NCBI GenBank assembly: GCA_025966435.1
Contig: JAICRQ010000089.1
Span: 1-9,707 of the forward strand
Length of the DNA stretch: 9,707 nt
Source: Anaerolineales bacterium
Lineage (GTDB): Bacteria; Chloroflexota; Anaerolineae; Anaerolineales; Villigracilaceae
Direction: 5' to 3'
Every line of letters starts with the position of its first letter. Position 1 is the first letter of the stretch. This document shows, piece by piece, positions 1 through 6,576 of this stretch. The position numbers and the translations under genes were made by a program. The notes beneath the pieces were generated by a model, which saw nothing but the letters and a program-made list of their open reading frames with translations, made no database searches and was not told where the DNA came from.

Positions 1-1089
1 ACCGATCGAAATTCCCGCCCTTTCGTGGATTGGATTTATGACCGTGGCGGCGAGATCAACGAAGCTGGGTTTGGCGCGCTGGATTTTTATCACTGTATTG
101 CTTATTCGAGCAATGTTTGCTTCTATAAACTCGGTGGCGGATATGAAGATGAGATTCCGGACGGTGGGCTCAATATCTTTCGCTTGAGGCAGTATGCACG
201 TGCCCTGGGTTATGACGAGCGTACGGGGATCCAGCTCCCCGGTGAAGAGGACGGGTTGATTCCCGACCCGAGATGGAAACGAATCAACACAGGCGAGAAC
301 TGGTCTACCGGCGATACCTATATTGCCAGCGTGGGTCAGGGGTTTGTCGATGCAACCCCGCTGCAGGTGTTGGTATCCGGCGCGACCATCGCGAACCGGG
401 GCAAGATGATGCAGCCCACGATTGTCCGTGAGGTGCAGGACAGTGAAGGCCGCGTCATCCCCATGTGGTTCAATCCGGCTTTTGATGATTTTGCCATCTA
501 CGAGCAGCGTGAAGTGGAAGATGAGCAGGGTCGAACGAGAACTGTCTGGGTCAACCCTTCCAGGCCCGATGTGCTTCTTCCCGAGCCTCCGGAAGGGAGT
601 TATCAAATCTCACCGTTCACTCCCAACCTGAAGTGGGACATCACGGAGGATGAAAAGATCGAAATCTTCAATTGCGAAGTCGGCTATTGTGATACAACCG
701 GTGAGTTCAAGAACGTAGACCCTGAAACGATCGAGGCGGTGCGTACCGGGACGCGGCTGGCGGCCTCGGAAGAGCCACTGGGTACACTTTATAGAGTGTT
801 CAATGAGCAATACCCTCTCCCCATCGCTGTTGCAGGCAAGACGGGCACGGCAGAGTATTGCGATGACGTGGCGCGTGAATTGCAGCAGTGCCAGTTTGGT
901 TCCTGGCCCACGCATGCCTGGACTCTGGCGTATGCGCCGTATGACGACCCTGAAATTATTGTCTTAGCGTTTGCCTATCATGGCGGCGAAGGTGGTTCCG
1001 TGGCAGCACCAATTGTCGCGCGCGTGATGCAGGCTTATTTTGAATTGAAATCTATCGATCTTGGTACACAGGAGGGCGTCGGCCAATAG
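1..1089 (+). CDS. PBP2-like class B penicillin-binding protein, C-terminal part (5' truncated)
   Basis: This is the transpeptidase domain of a class B penicillin-binding protein, which cross-links peptidoglycan outside the cytoplasmic membrane during elongation. The frame is open from base 1, so the gene begins upstream and the SxxK serine motif is not in the window. Visible motifs, numbered in codons from base 1, are SSN at 36-38, GQG plus ATPLQ near 112-122, and KTGT at 280-283, with the usual APIV..VM ending. Family PBP2 proteins have roughly 155-160 residues between the SxN and KTG motifs; here there are about 244. The excess is an insertion at about 140-245 containing a 27-residue tandem duplication and two cysteines. 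The genes that follow (min operon, rodA) support an elongasome PBP2 (mrdA/pbpA type) rather than the divisome protein FtsI. The domain call is firm; the PBP2 subclass rests partly on context. Confidence 0.93.
   Translation, partial: TDRNSRPFVDWIYDRGGEINEAGFGALDFYHCIAYSSNVCFYKLGGGYEDEIPDGGLNIFRLRQYARALGYDERTGIQLPGEEDGLIPDPRWKRINTGENWSTGDTYIASVGQGFVDATPLQVLVSGATIANRGKMMQPTIVREVQDSEGRVIPMWFNPAFDDFAIYEQREVEDEQGRTRTVWVNPSRPDVLLPEPPEGSYQISPFTPNLKWDITEDEKIEIFNCEVGYCDTTGEFKNVDPETIEAVRTGTRLAASEEPLGTLYRVFNEQYPLPIAVAGKTGTAEYCDDVARELQQCQFGSWPTHAWTLAYAPYDDPEIIVLAFAYHGGEGGSVAAPIVARVMQAYFELKSIDLGTQEGVGQ
427..588 (+). repeat. Tandem 81-bp (27-codon) duplication inside the PBP2 gene
   Basis: Two adjacent 27-codon units, 427-507 and 508-588, align without gaps. 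Both start Arg-Glu-Val and share Asp at unit position 5, Gly-Arg at 8-9, Trp at 14, Asn-Pro at 16-17, Asp at 21 and Glu at 26. That is 11 of 27 identical residues. The first bases of the units also match closely (CGTGAGGTG against CGTGAAGTG). The repeat lies in the extra segment between the ATPLQ and KTGT motifs and is therefore predicted to be extracytoplasmic. Confidence 0.75.
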
Positions 1090-1104
1090 CCCTGTAAAAC
1101 TCCA

Positions 1105-1113
1105 TGCTATAAT
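1105..1113 (+). promoter_or_regulatory. Extended -10 promoter candidate before minC
   Basis: The sequence TGCTATAAT is a perfect extended -10 element (TGnTATAAT) in the 39-nt gap between the pbp2 stop and minC. No good -35 hexamer lies 16-18 nt upstream, which is normal for extended -10 promoters. A start about 7 nt downstream (near 1119-1120) would leave a leader of only about 10 nt with no Shine-Dalgarno sequence. A TATAAT match in a short gap could also be chance. Confidence 0.5.
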
Positions 1114-1128
1114 TCGGCAATTCACTCC

Positions 1129-1812
1129 ATGACCGAGACGAACTCTCTCATCCAGATCAAAGGTTTACGCGACGGACTGCTCGTCTCATTGGATGATGCC
1201 CCGTGGGAGGAGCAGCGCGTGGCATTACTTACCCAGGTGGATGGACAGCCTGCTTTTTTTCAGGGCGCACGTCTGGCGCTGGATGTGGCAAGCCAGGTCT
1301 TGCATGTCAATGAGCTTGTGGATCTGCGCGATAAACTTTCTGAGCGCGGTATTTTTCTCTGGGCAGTGATCAGCGAATCTCCAACAACAGAAAAGACGGC
1401 GCAATTGCTGGGGCTCGCAACCCGTATTTCCAAACCTCGCCCGGAGGAGGGCCGAAAGTTTGCGGTGGAAGACCTGGGTGAAGAAACCGCATTATTCCTT
1501 CATCGTACGCTTCGTTCGGGAACAAGGATTGAGTTTGTGGGTCATGTTGTGATTTTGGGCGATGTGAATCCCGGCGCCGAGATTGTTGCGGAAGGCAATG
1601 TAATGGTCTGGGGACGCCTGCGTGGGATGGTCCATGCGGGTGCAAAAGGGAATCGAAAGGCGATGATCTGCGCTCTCGATCTTTCTCCCACCCAGTTACG
1701 GATTGCCGATGAAGTGTCAGCCGCGATTCGGCCGCAGGAACACCCGAGACCTGAAATTGTGCGTATCAATAAAGATGGAAAGTTGCAGGCAGAGCTTTGG
1801 TCGCCTGGATAA
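1129..1812 (+). CDS. minC: Septum site-determining protein MinC
   Basis: MinC inhibits FtsZ polymerisation and, carried by membrane-bound MinD, keeps Z rings away from the poles. The 227-residue protein has the usual two-domain layout: an N-terminal MinC_N domain (about 5-105), a short linker, and the right-handed beta-helical C-terminal domain (about 118-195). The C-terminal domain shows the family signature GDVNPGAE at 144-151, a G-x-LRG-x-xHAGA-x-GN motif at 162-175 and PTQLRIA at 187-193. The start ATG is chosen because the conserved IQIKG segment follows at residues 8-12. No clear Shine-Dalgarno precedes it, and an extended -10 box ends 15 nt upstream. The gene lies directly before minD and minE, which confirms the assignment. 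Confidence 0.95.
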   Translation: MTETNSLIQIKGLRDGLLVSLDDAPWEEQRVALLTQVDGQPAFFQGARLALDVASQVLHVNELVDLRDKLSERGIFLWAVISESPTTEKTAQLLGLATRISKPRPEEGRKFAVEDLGEETALFLHRTLRSGTRIEFVGHVVILGDVNPGAEIVAEGNVMVWGRLRGMVHAGAKGNRKAMICALDLSPTQLRIADEVSAAIRPQEHPRPEIVRINKDGKLQAELWSPG

Positions 1813-1833
1813 TATAAGAATTAGGATAAATAC

Positions 1834-2631
1834 ATGCCCGCACAGGTAATTACAATCACATCCGGAAAAGGTGGTGTAGGCAAAACGACTGCGGTAGCAA
1901 ATATCGCTGTTGCCCTGGCTTCTGAAGGAGCCAAGGTGGTTTGCATCGACGGGGATATCGGTCTGCGCAACCTGGATGTGATTCTGGGTTTGGAAAATCT
2001 GATTGTATATGACATTGTGGATGTAATCGAAGGTCGCTGCCGTCTGAGGCAGGCCATGATCCGCGACAAGAAGTTACCGGAGCTCTATCTCATTCCAGCG
2101 GCCCAAACTCGTGATAAAAACGCGGTCTCCCCCAGCGATATGAATCGCTTGATTAAAGACCTGCGCAACGACTTTGACTTTGTGCTGATTGATTCGCCGG
2201 CGGGAATCGAGCGTGGCTTCAAAAATGCCATCGCTCCTGCGGACCGGGTTCTGGTTGTGACCAACCCGGAGGTCTCAGCGGTCCGCGATGCCGACCGTGT
2301 GATTGGCATTCTGGAGGCGGAGGAAAAGGGTCCGGGTTCCCTGATCATCAATCGTTTGAATCCGACCCTCGTGAAGAATCATGACATGCTCTCGGCGGAC
2401 GATGTGCTCGATCTACTGGCAGTGGAGCTAATCGGGATTGTGCCTGAGGATGAACATGTGATCATCGGCTCGAATCGCGGCGCACCGGTGGCGTTTGACC
2501 CCAAAAGCAGAGCCGGGCAGGCATTCCGCAATATCGCCAAACGCCTGCGCGGGGAAAAAGTCCCCTTCCTCGACCTGGATGACACTGGAGGATTCTGGCA
2601 GCGCCTTCAACGCCTGGCGGGGAGGAAGTAG
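1834..2631 (+). CDS. minD: Septum site-determining ATPase MinD
   Basis: MinD is the ParA/MinD-family ATPase that dimerises on ATP binding, sits on the inner membrane face, recruits MinC and is displaced by MinE. The 265-residue protein, near the usual family length, has the deviant Walker A box SGKGGVGKTT at 10-19 with signature Lys11, the DGDIGLRNLD switch I region at 39-48, and a Walker B/switch II segment at about 117-128 (IDSPAGIERG). TNPE with a following VRDADR segment lies at 143-155. The C-terminus (about 251-263) is an amphipathic helix with Phe, Trp, Leu on one side and Arg, Lys on the other, matching the MinD membrane-targeting sequence. AGGA at 1823-1826, 7 nt before the ATG, supports the start. 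minE follows after 2 nt. Confidence 0.97.
   Translation: MPAQVITITSGKGGVGKTTAVANIAVALASEGAKVVCIDGDIGLRNLDVILGLENLIVYDIVDVIEGRCRLRQAMIRDKKLPELYLIPAAQTRDKNAVSPSDMNRLIKDLRNDFDFVLIDSPAGIERGFKNAIAPADRVLVVTNPEVSAVRDADRVIGILEAEEKGPGSLIINRLNPTLVKNHDMLSADDVLDLLAVELIGIVPEDEHVIIGSNRGAPVAFDPKSRAGQAFRNIAKRLRGEKVPFLDLDDTGGFWQRLQRLAGRK
2621..2626 (+). promoter_or_regulatory. Strong ribosome binding site of minE
   Basis: GGAGGA lies 7 nt before the minE ATG and inside the last codons of minD. It is the best Shine-Dalgarno sequence in the min cluster; minC has none and minD has only AGGA. This would favour plentiful MinE relative to MinD, a ratio important for oscillation in known Min systems. The regulatory consequence is inference. 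Confidence 0.7.
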
Positions 2632-2633
2632 CC

Positions 2634-2906
2634 ATGGGTTTCTTCGAACGCTTATTCGGAAAGAAAAACAGCGCCGATAGCGCCAAGGAACGCCTGCAGC
2701 TCGTCCTGATCCATGATCGTATGGACCTCACTCCCGCTGAACTGGATTCCCTTCGTGATGATCTGATCGCGACCATTTCCCGGCATGTAGAGATCGACGC
2801 ACAATCCGTGCAAATTGGCATGGAGCACGATGGACGCTCCCAGCGGCTCGTGGCGGATATCCCGTTGAAGGGCGCGTCCCGCCGCCGCGCTAAGAGATCC
2901 AAGTAA
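2634..2906 (+). CDS. minE: Cell division topological specificity factor MinE
   Basis: MinE stimulates the MinD ATPase and releases MinCD from the membrane at midcell, restricting inhibition to the poles. The 90-residue protein has the N-terminal amphipathic membrane-binding stretch MGFFERLFG. The MinD-contact segment AKERLQLVLIHDR follows at 17-29, then a topological specificity domain starting near Leu32-Leu40 and ending in DIPLKG at 75-80. The tail (83-90) is a run of Arg, Lys and Ser. The gene begins 2 nt after the minD stop, so translational coupling with minD is likely. Length and motif order match the family closely. Confidence 0.95.
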   Translation: MGFFERLFGKKNSADSAKERLQLVLIHDRMDLTPAELDSLRDDLIATISRHVEIDAQSVQIGMEHDGRSQRLVADIPLKGASRRRAKRSK

Positions 2907-2915
2907 ATTCCCTGT

Positions 2916-4043
2916 ATGCTTCCCAACATTTCATGGCGTTATTTTGACTTCTGGCTGTTAGGCGCGGTCGTGCTTGCCACCGCGTTTGGCACAACCATGA
3001 TCCGCTCTGCGGTGGCGGGCAATGAAGTCCTTTTGCCGCTCATCAACCGTCAGATCTATTTTGCTCTGGTGGGTCTAGCTCTGATTTTTATCGTGGCTGC
3101 CATCGACTACCGCTACTGGATCGCACTGTATCGTCCGCTCGCTCTTGTGATGAGTCTTCTGCTCTTTGCATTGTTTCTGAGCGCGCAGGCGGTGTTCGGC
3201 GCGGCGCGCTGGTTTTCGGTGGGTGTGCTATTTCTTCAGCCTACAGAATTTGCCAAGATCGTGGCGATACTGCTGGTGGCGCGCTATTTCGAAAAGACCC
3301 AGAAGCAGCCGCGGGACTTGCGCTGGATCATCGGCGCATTCCTGTGGATCATGAGTCTGGCTATCTGGATTCTGCTCCAGCCAAATTTGAGCAACGTGGT
3401 TGTGCTCATGGTTCTCCTGGCCGTTTTGCTCTGGTTCAATGGTATTCAGCTAAAGCATCTTTTATTGTTCGCGGTTGTCGGTTTTATAGGCATTACAACC
3501 ATTGTTACGCTTTCTGTGTTTGGGATTCGCATACCGTTTTTGCAGGAGTACCAGCAGCAGCGCATTACGAATTTTGTCCTGCCTGACCCGAATGCTACTT
3601 TCGGCGAAAGGTATAACGTAGAACAGGCGCTGATTGCCATTGGCTCGGGTGGGCTCTTCGGGCAGGGGTATGGACATGGCACACAGACACAATTACGTTT
3701 CCTGAAAGTGCGCCACACAGATTTTATTTTTTCTGCCATTTCAGAAGAGTTTGGACTGGTCGGTTCGCTACTGGTGATCGTTATTATTGTTCTGGTGATC
3801 TGGAGGTGTCTGCGTACCGCGCAAAAAGCGCGGGACGTGGCGGGGATGAATATCGCCTATGGGGTAGCGACGCTGATTTTCTTCCAGGGGATGGTCAATA
3901 TCAGCATGAACCTAAATATTGTGCCCGTTTCGGGTCTGCCTCTGCCTTTCATCAGCTATGGAGGCAGCGGCCTCACAGCCCTGATGCTTGGCATCGGGTT
4001 GGTCGAAAGTGTCGCCATGCGGCACAAACAGCTGGAATTTTAA
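2916..4043 (+). CDS. rodA: RodA, SEDS-family peptidoglycan glycosyltransferase
   Basis: RodA polymerises lipid II into glycan strands in the elongasome together with PBP2. The 375-residue protein is a polytopic membrane protein with about ten hydrophobic helices. SEDS landmarks are GAARWF at 95-100, QPTEFAKI at 108-115 (usually QPSEFAKI), the HTDFIF motif at 267-272 whose Asp269 matches the proposed catalytic Asp, EEFGLVGS at 277-284, and the closing PLPFISYGGSG at 342-352. The usual QPDLGT motif reads QPNLSN at 155-160, replacing a normally acidic residue by Asn. The gene starts 9 nt after minE with no clear Shine-Dalgarno. RodA rather than FtsW is chosen because of the pbp2 and min neighbours; in-frame upstream codons were not better starts. 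Confidence 0.93.
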   Translation: MLPNISWRYFDFWLLGAVVLATAFGTTMIRSAVAGNEVLLPLINRQIYFALVGLALIFIVAAIDYRYWIALYRPLALVMSLLLFALFLSAQAVFGAARWFSVGVLFLQPTEFAKIVAILLVARYFEKTQKQPRDLRWIIGAFLWIMSLAIWILLQPNLSNVVVLMVLLAVLLWFNGIQLKHLLLFAVVGFIGITTIVTLSVFGIRIPFLQEYQQQRITNFVLPDPNATFGERYNVEQALIAIGSGGLFGQGYGHGTQTQLRFLKVRHTDFIFSAISEEFGLVGSLLVIVIIVLVIWRCLRTAQKARDVAGMNIAYGVATLIFFQGMVNISMNLNIVPVSGLPLPFISYGGSGLTALMLGIGLVESVAMRHKQLEF

Positions 4044-4082
4044 GAATCCGTTTACCGGATAACCAGACTAGCCTCAACGATC

Positions 4083-4087
4083 GGGAG
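4083..4087 (+). promoter_or_regulatory. Ribosome binding site that fixes the gltX TTG start
   Basis: GGGAG lies 9 nt before the TTG at 4097. No ATG or GTG occurs in frame between the rodA stop and the conserved TRLAPSPTG segment of GluRS, so this site and the TTG give the only plausible start that does not overlap rodA extensively. Confidence 0.65.
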
Positions 4088-4096
4088 ATTTCATTT

Positions 4097-5581
4097 TTGG
4101 ACATAAGACCAGCACGCACACGCCTGGCGCCCTCGCCCACCGGTAGATTTCATCTTGCCAATGCAAGAAATGCTTTGTATTCTTATCTAGTTGCCAGACA
4201 AACTGGCGGACAGTTTATTCTCCGCGTCGAGGACACCGACCAGCGGCGGTTTGTCCCGGGTGCAGAAGAAGTCATTGTACTGAGTCTGGAATGGCTTGGC
4301 TTGACGCCGAATGAAAGTCCATTTCATGGTGGACAGCATGGCCCCTATCGCCAGACAGAGCGACGGGAAATCTATCAACATTATGCAAAGATCCTTATTG
4401 AGAAGGACAGTGCTTATCCTTGCTTTTGCACGCCAGAGAGACTGGACCAGATGCGCAAGGAACAGGAAGCGCGCAAAGTGGACCGAGTTCGATATGACGG
4501 CCTTTGCCGCCGGTTAGATCCTGAGAATGCCGCTCGCCGTGTCGCATCGGGTGAGAAATATGTGATCCGTTTCAAGATGCCCTATGAGGGGACCACGACT
4601 GCACATGATCATATTCGCGGCAATATTGTCACCGAAAATAGATATCTTGATGACTATATTCTAATGCGGTCCGATGGTTTGCCCACCTATCATCTTTCTG
4701 CAATGGTGGACGATCATGAAATGAAGATCACGCACGTCCTGCGAAGCGCAGAGTGGCTCCCGACGTTTCCACTCCATGTCCAAATAATCCGCGCATTCGG
4801 CTGGGATGAGCCTATCTGGATACATCCTTCCATCCTCTTAAAGCCGAGTGGAAAGGGTAAGATGAGCAAGCGCGATACGGCTGCGGCAATGAAAGATGGT
4901 CACTCTATTTTCGTGGATGACCTGGATGGCTTGGGTTATACCCCCGAAGGTGTTCTGAACTGGATCGCGTTAATGGGCTGGGGCGTCGCCGAAGACGATG
5001 TGATGACACTGGATGAGATGATCGAGCGATTCAGCATCGACAATCTGACGCCTTCCCCCGCCGCGATTAACTTTCAGAAGCTGGATCACTTCAACGGGAC
5101 CCATATCCGCCTGCTCACAACGGAGGAGTTAGCTCGGCGCGTCAAGCCATTCCTCACAAACGCAGGGTTCGACGTAGACGATGATACGCTGCTCAAAGTC
5201 ACGCCGTTAATTCGCGAGCGCCTCGTCACACTGGACGATAGCATTCCCTTCGCAGGGTTCTTCTTCAAAGGGACTGTAGAGCCGAATCCCGAGGACCTCA
5301 TCGCCAAGGGCCTCGATGCCAGGCAGTCTGCTGAGATCGCGCGCAAGGCGTACGACATTCTTGCATCTCTTCCGGATATGTCGCACCAGACGGCTGAACC
5401 GCCCATGCGTGAGTTCGTAGAAACATCAGGCTTGAGCGCAAACCAGGTCTTTGGGATTTTACGTGTGGCTGTGACGGGGCAAAAGGTTAGCCCACCGCTC
5501 TTCGAAAGCATGGAAGTGATTGGGAAAGAAAACGTACTGGAGCGCTTACAAAAAGCAAGGACTCTCCTAGAGAGTCTTTAA
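4097..5581 (+). CDS. gltX: Glutamyl-tRNA synthetase
   Basis: GluRS attaches glutamate to tRNA(Glu) in the cytoplasm for translation and also supplies Glu-tRNA to tetrapyrrole synthesis where that pathway exists. With the TTG start the protein has 494 residues, normal for the family. The class I signature region is APSPTG at 11-16 followed by HLAN at 19-22, where HIGH-type motifs normally have Gly in the third place. The KMSKR loop is at 255-259. A zinc-type cluster, C109-x-C111 with Tyr133-x3-Cys137, matches the bacterial GluRS site. The C-terminal helical anticodon-binding region ends in the usual VTGQK...PPLFE and IGKE-x-VLERL. The reading frame is open far upstream inside rodA, but that part has no GluRS similarity. 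It follows rodA by 53 nt and may share its transcript. A glnS gene nearby suggests that this enzyme need not charge tRNA(Gln). Confidence 0.95.
   Translation: MDIRPARTRLAPSPTGRFHLANARNALYSYLVARQTGGQFILRVEDTDQRRFVPGAEEVIVLSLEWLGLTPNESPFHGGQHGPYRQTERREIYQHYAKILIEKDSAYPCFCTPERLDQMRKEQEARKVDRVRYDGLCRRLDPENAARRVASGEKYVIRFKMPYEGTTTAHDHIRGNIVTENRYLDDYILMRSDGLPTYHLSAMVDDHEMKITHVLRSAEWLPTFPLHVQIIRAFGWDEPIWIHPSILLKPSGKGKMSKRDTAAAMKDGHSIFVDDLDGLGYTPEGVLNWIALMGWGVAEDDVMTLDEMIERFSIDNLTPSPAAINFQKLDHFNGTHIRLLTTEELARRVKPFLTNAGFDVDDDTLLKVTPLIRERLVTLDDSIPFAGFFFKGTVEPNPEDLIAKGLDARQSAEIARKAYDILASLPDMSHQTAEPPMREFVETSGLSANQVFGILRVAVTGQKVSPPLFESMEVIGKENVLERLQKARTLLESL
5557..5579. terminator. Bidirectional hairpin terminator at the gltX/lipoprotein junction
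   Basis: A 10-bp stem (5557-5566 with 5570-5579, one G-U pair, loop CTA) overlaps the last gltX codons and lies between two convergent genes. Read on the - strand, the stem is followed shortly by CTTGCTTTTTG, a reasonable T-tract for the lipoprotein transcript. Read on the + strand, AAAAGCAAGG precedes it and TCTTTAA ends it, a weaker T-tract. Confidence 0.5.
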
Positions 5582-5593
5582 CTGCTCTCGCGT

Positions 5594-6364
5594 TTATTGC
5601 AGACTTCGCACCTCAAAGTATTCAAATGTCGCCGGGGTATTCTCTCCTCTCGTGCGCTGACCGGTAACCAGACCGATTTGCACCGGGACCATATCGCTCG
5701 TGTGACTACCGATGATGTACCATACCTTCCCGTCAGTGCTGGCTTCAAATGTGTAGGTATTCTCGTTGCGGCTCAGCCGCAGTAAAAGGGGATCAATATC
5801 CCCATAGGACTGCCCGAAGTCCGGCTTCACGATAGCACCGTTTTCATAATGGTTCATATATAATCCTGTACCAATACAGCCTGTAGAATTACAGGCACTA
5901 CGACCGGCTTGAATAAAGTTGGCATCATTTTCATACATGATCAATCCGGCAAATTGATAGTTGCGTGTGGGCCGAAATGTGATTTGAGTCTGGATTTGAA
6001 AGTTTCCCGCTGGTGCAGGGCGCAGGAGCAGGTTGGGGTTTGTACCTGCGACTACATATCCGCCGGCGACATTGATCTGCAGCGCGCCCGGGAGGGCAGT
6101 CAGGTTCCAGTTCTGTGGATCCTCGCGCACCCAGCTCCATCCGGCATCCAGCGTCTCGTTAAAATCATCGCGAAAAAATTTCGGGTCTGGCGTTGGGGTG
6201 GAGGAAACTGTTGGGGTAATCGGTGTTGGGGTGACGGACGAAATGGGGCTTGGAGTAGCGGAAGCTAACGGCGTAATTTGTATAGAAGGCTCAGTGGGGC
6301 GCGGCGGAATGAAACCACAGGCGGACAGCAAAATGACTACCCATAAAAAGTATATGTTTCGCAT
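5594..6364 (-). CDS. Surface lipoprotein with Thr/Pro linker and concanavalin-like domain
   Basis: This is a predicted lipoprotein of unknown role, anchored outside the cytoplasmic membrane. The 256-residue protein starts at the ATG at 6364, chosen because AGGAG lies 10 nt upstream and a signal peptide follows directly: Arg2, hydrophobic core 4-12, lipobox LSAC with Cys16. An open frame continues further upstream but adds a non-signal-like N-terminus. Residues 22-60 are a flexible Thr/Pro/Ser linker. Residues 63-254 look like a LamG/beta-xylosidase-C2-like (DUF1349-type) beta-sandwich. They start FFRDDFNETLDAGWSW and include FAGLIMYENDANFIQAGR and the S-x-DG-x-x-W motif near 209-215. Such folds often bind carbohydrate, but no ligand or enzyme function can be read here. 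Cys158 and Cys163 may form a disulfide. It converges on gltX with a 12-nt gap. Confidence 0.85.
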   Translation of the reverse strand: MRNIYFLWVVILLSACGFIPPRPTEPSIQITPLASATPSPISSVTPTPITPTVSSTPTPDPKFFRDDFNETLDAGWSWVREDPQNWNLTALPGALQINVAGGYVVAGTNPNLLLRPAPAGNFQIQTQITFRPTRNYQFAGLIMYENDANFIQAGRSACNSTGCIGTGLYMNHYENGAIVKPDFGQSYGDIDPLLLRLSRNENTYTFEASTDGKVWYIIGSHTSDMVPVQIGLVTGQRTRGENTPATFEYFEVRSLQ

Positions 6365-6414
6365 CGAAATATTTCTCCTGGCTCGGTCCTTACCAGGTTT
6401 TATTGTACCCTCAC

Positions 6415-6442
6415 AATGATAGGAGAGCTTGCCCATATCATT
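6415..6442. repeat. Inverted repeat in the divergent lipoprotein / membrane protein promoter region
   Basis: AATGATA (6415-6421) is the exact reverse complement of TATCATT (6436-6442), with a 14-nt spacer. It sits in the 212-nt intergenic stretch 6365-6576 between divergently read genes, where an operator would be placed. Seven-base arms are easily found by chance. The rest of this stretch shows only a weak promoter candidate. Confidence 0.25.
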
Positions 6443-6450
6443 TCTGATTA

Positions 6451-6480
6451 ATGACAAGAGGAATTGCATAAAAATAACAT
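6451..6480 (+). promoter_or_regulatory. Weak sigma70-type promoter candidate for the small membrane protein
   Basis: ATGACA (6451-6456) and TAACAT (6475-6480) are separated by 18 nt, upstream of the gene starting at 6577. The -35 hexamer matches consensus in five of six places and the -10 in four of six. No better pair was found in the 6365-6576 gap. Confidence 0.25.
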
Positions 6481-6576
6481 CACTTCAAGCTACTCGTTAA
6501 AGAGAACAAAACGGTAATAGAGATTTATTTGAATCACATCAGGGAGAGCGAAGCCTTCCTCGGAAAAGGATATGTT

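Noticed and set aside
4046..4060. Small hairpin ATCCG/CGGAT after rodA
   Set aside because: Only five base pairs and no T-tract; it is too weak to call a terminator between rodA and gltX.
3806..4096. Upstream extension of the gltX reading frame through the end of rodA
   Set aside because: The frame happens to be open, but its translation has no GluRS-like character and overlaps the conserved RodA C-terminus; GluRS similarity begins right after the TTG at 4097.
6365..6469. Longer N-terminus for the lipoprotein, starting at 6469
   Set aside because: The added 35 residues are polar and precede an obvious signal peptide with a lipobox; AGGAG is correctly placed for the ATG at 6364.
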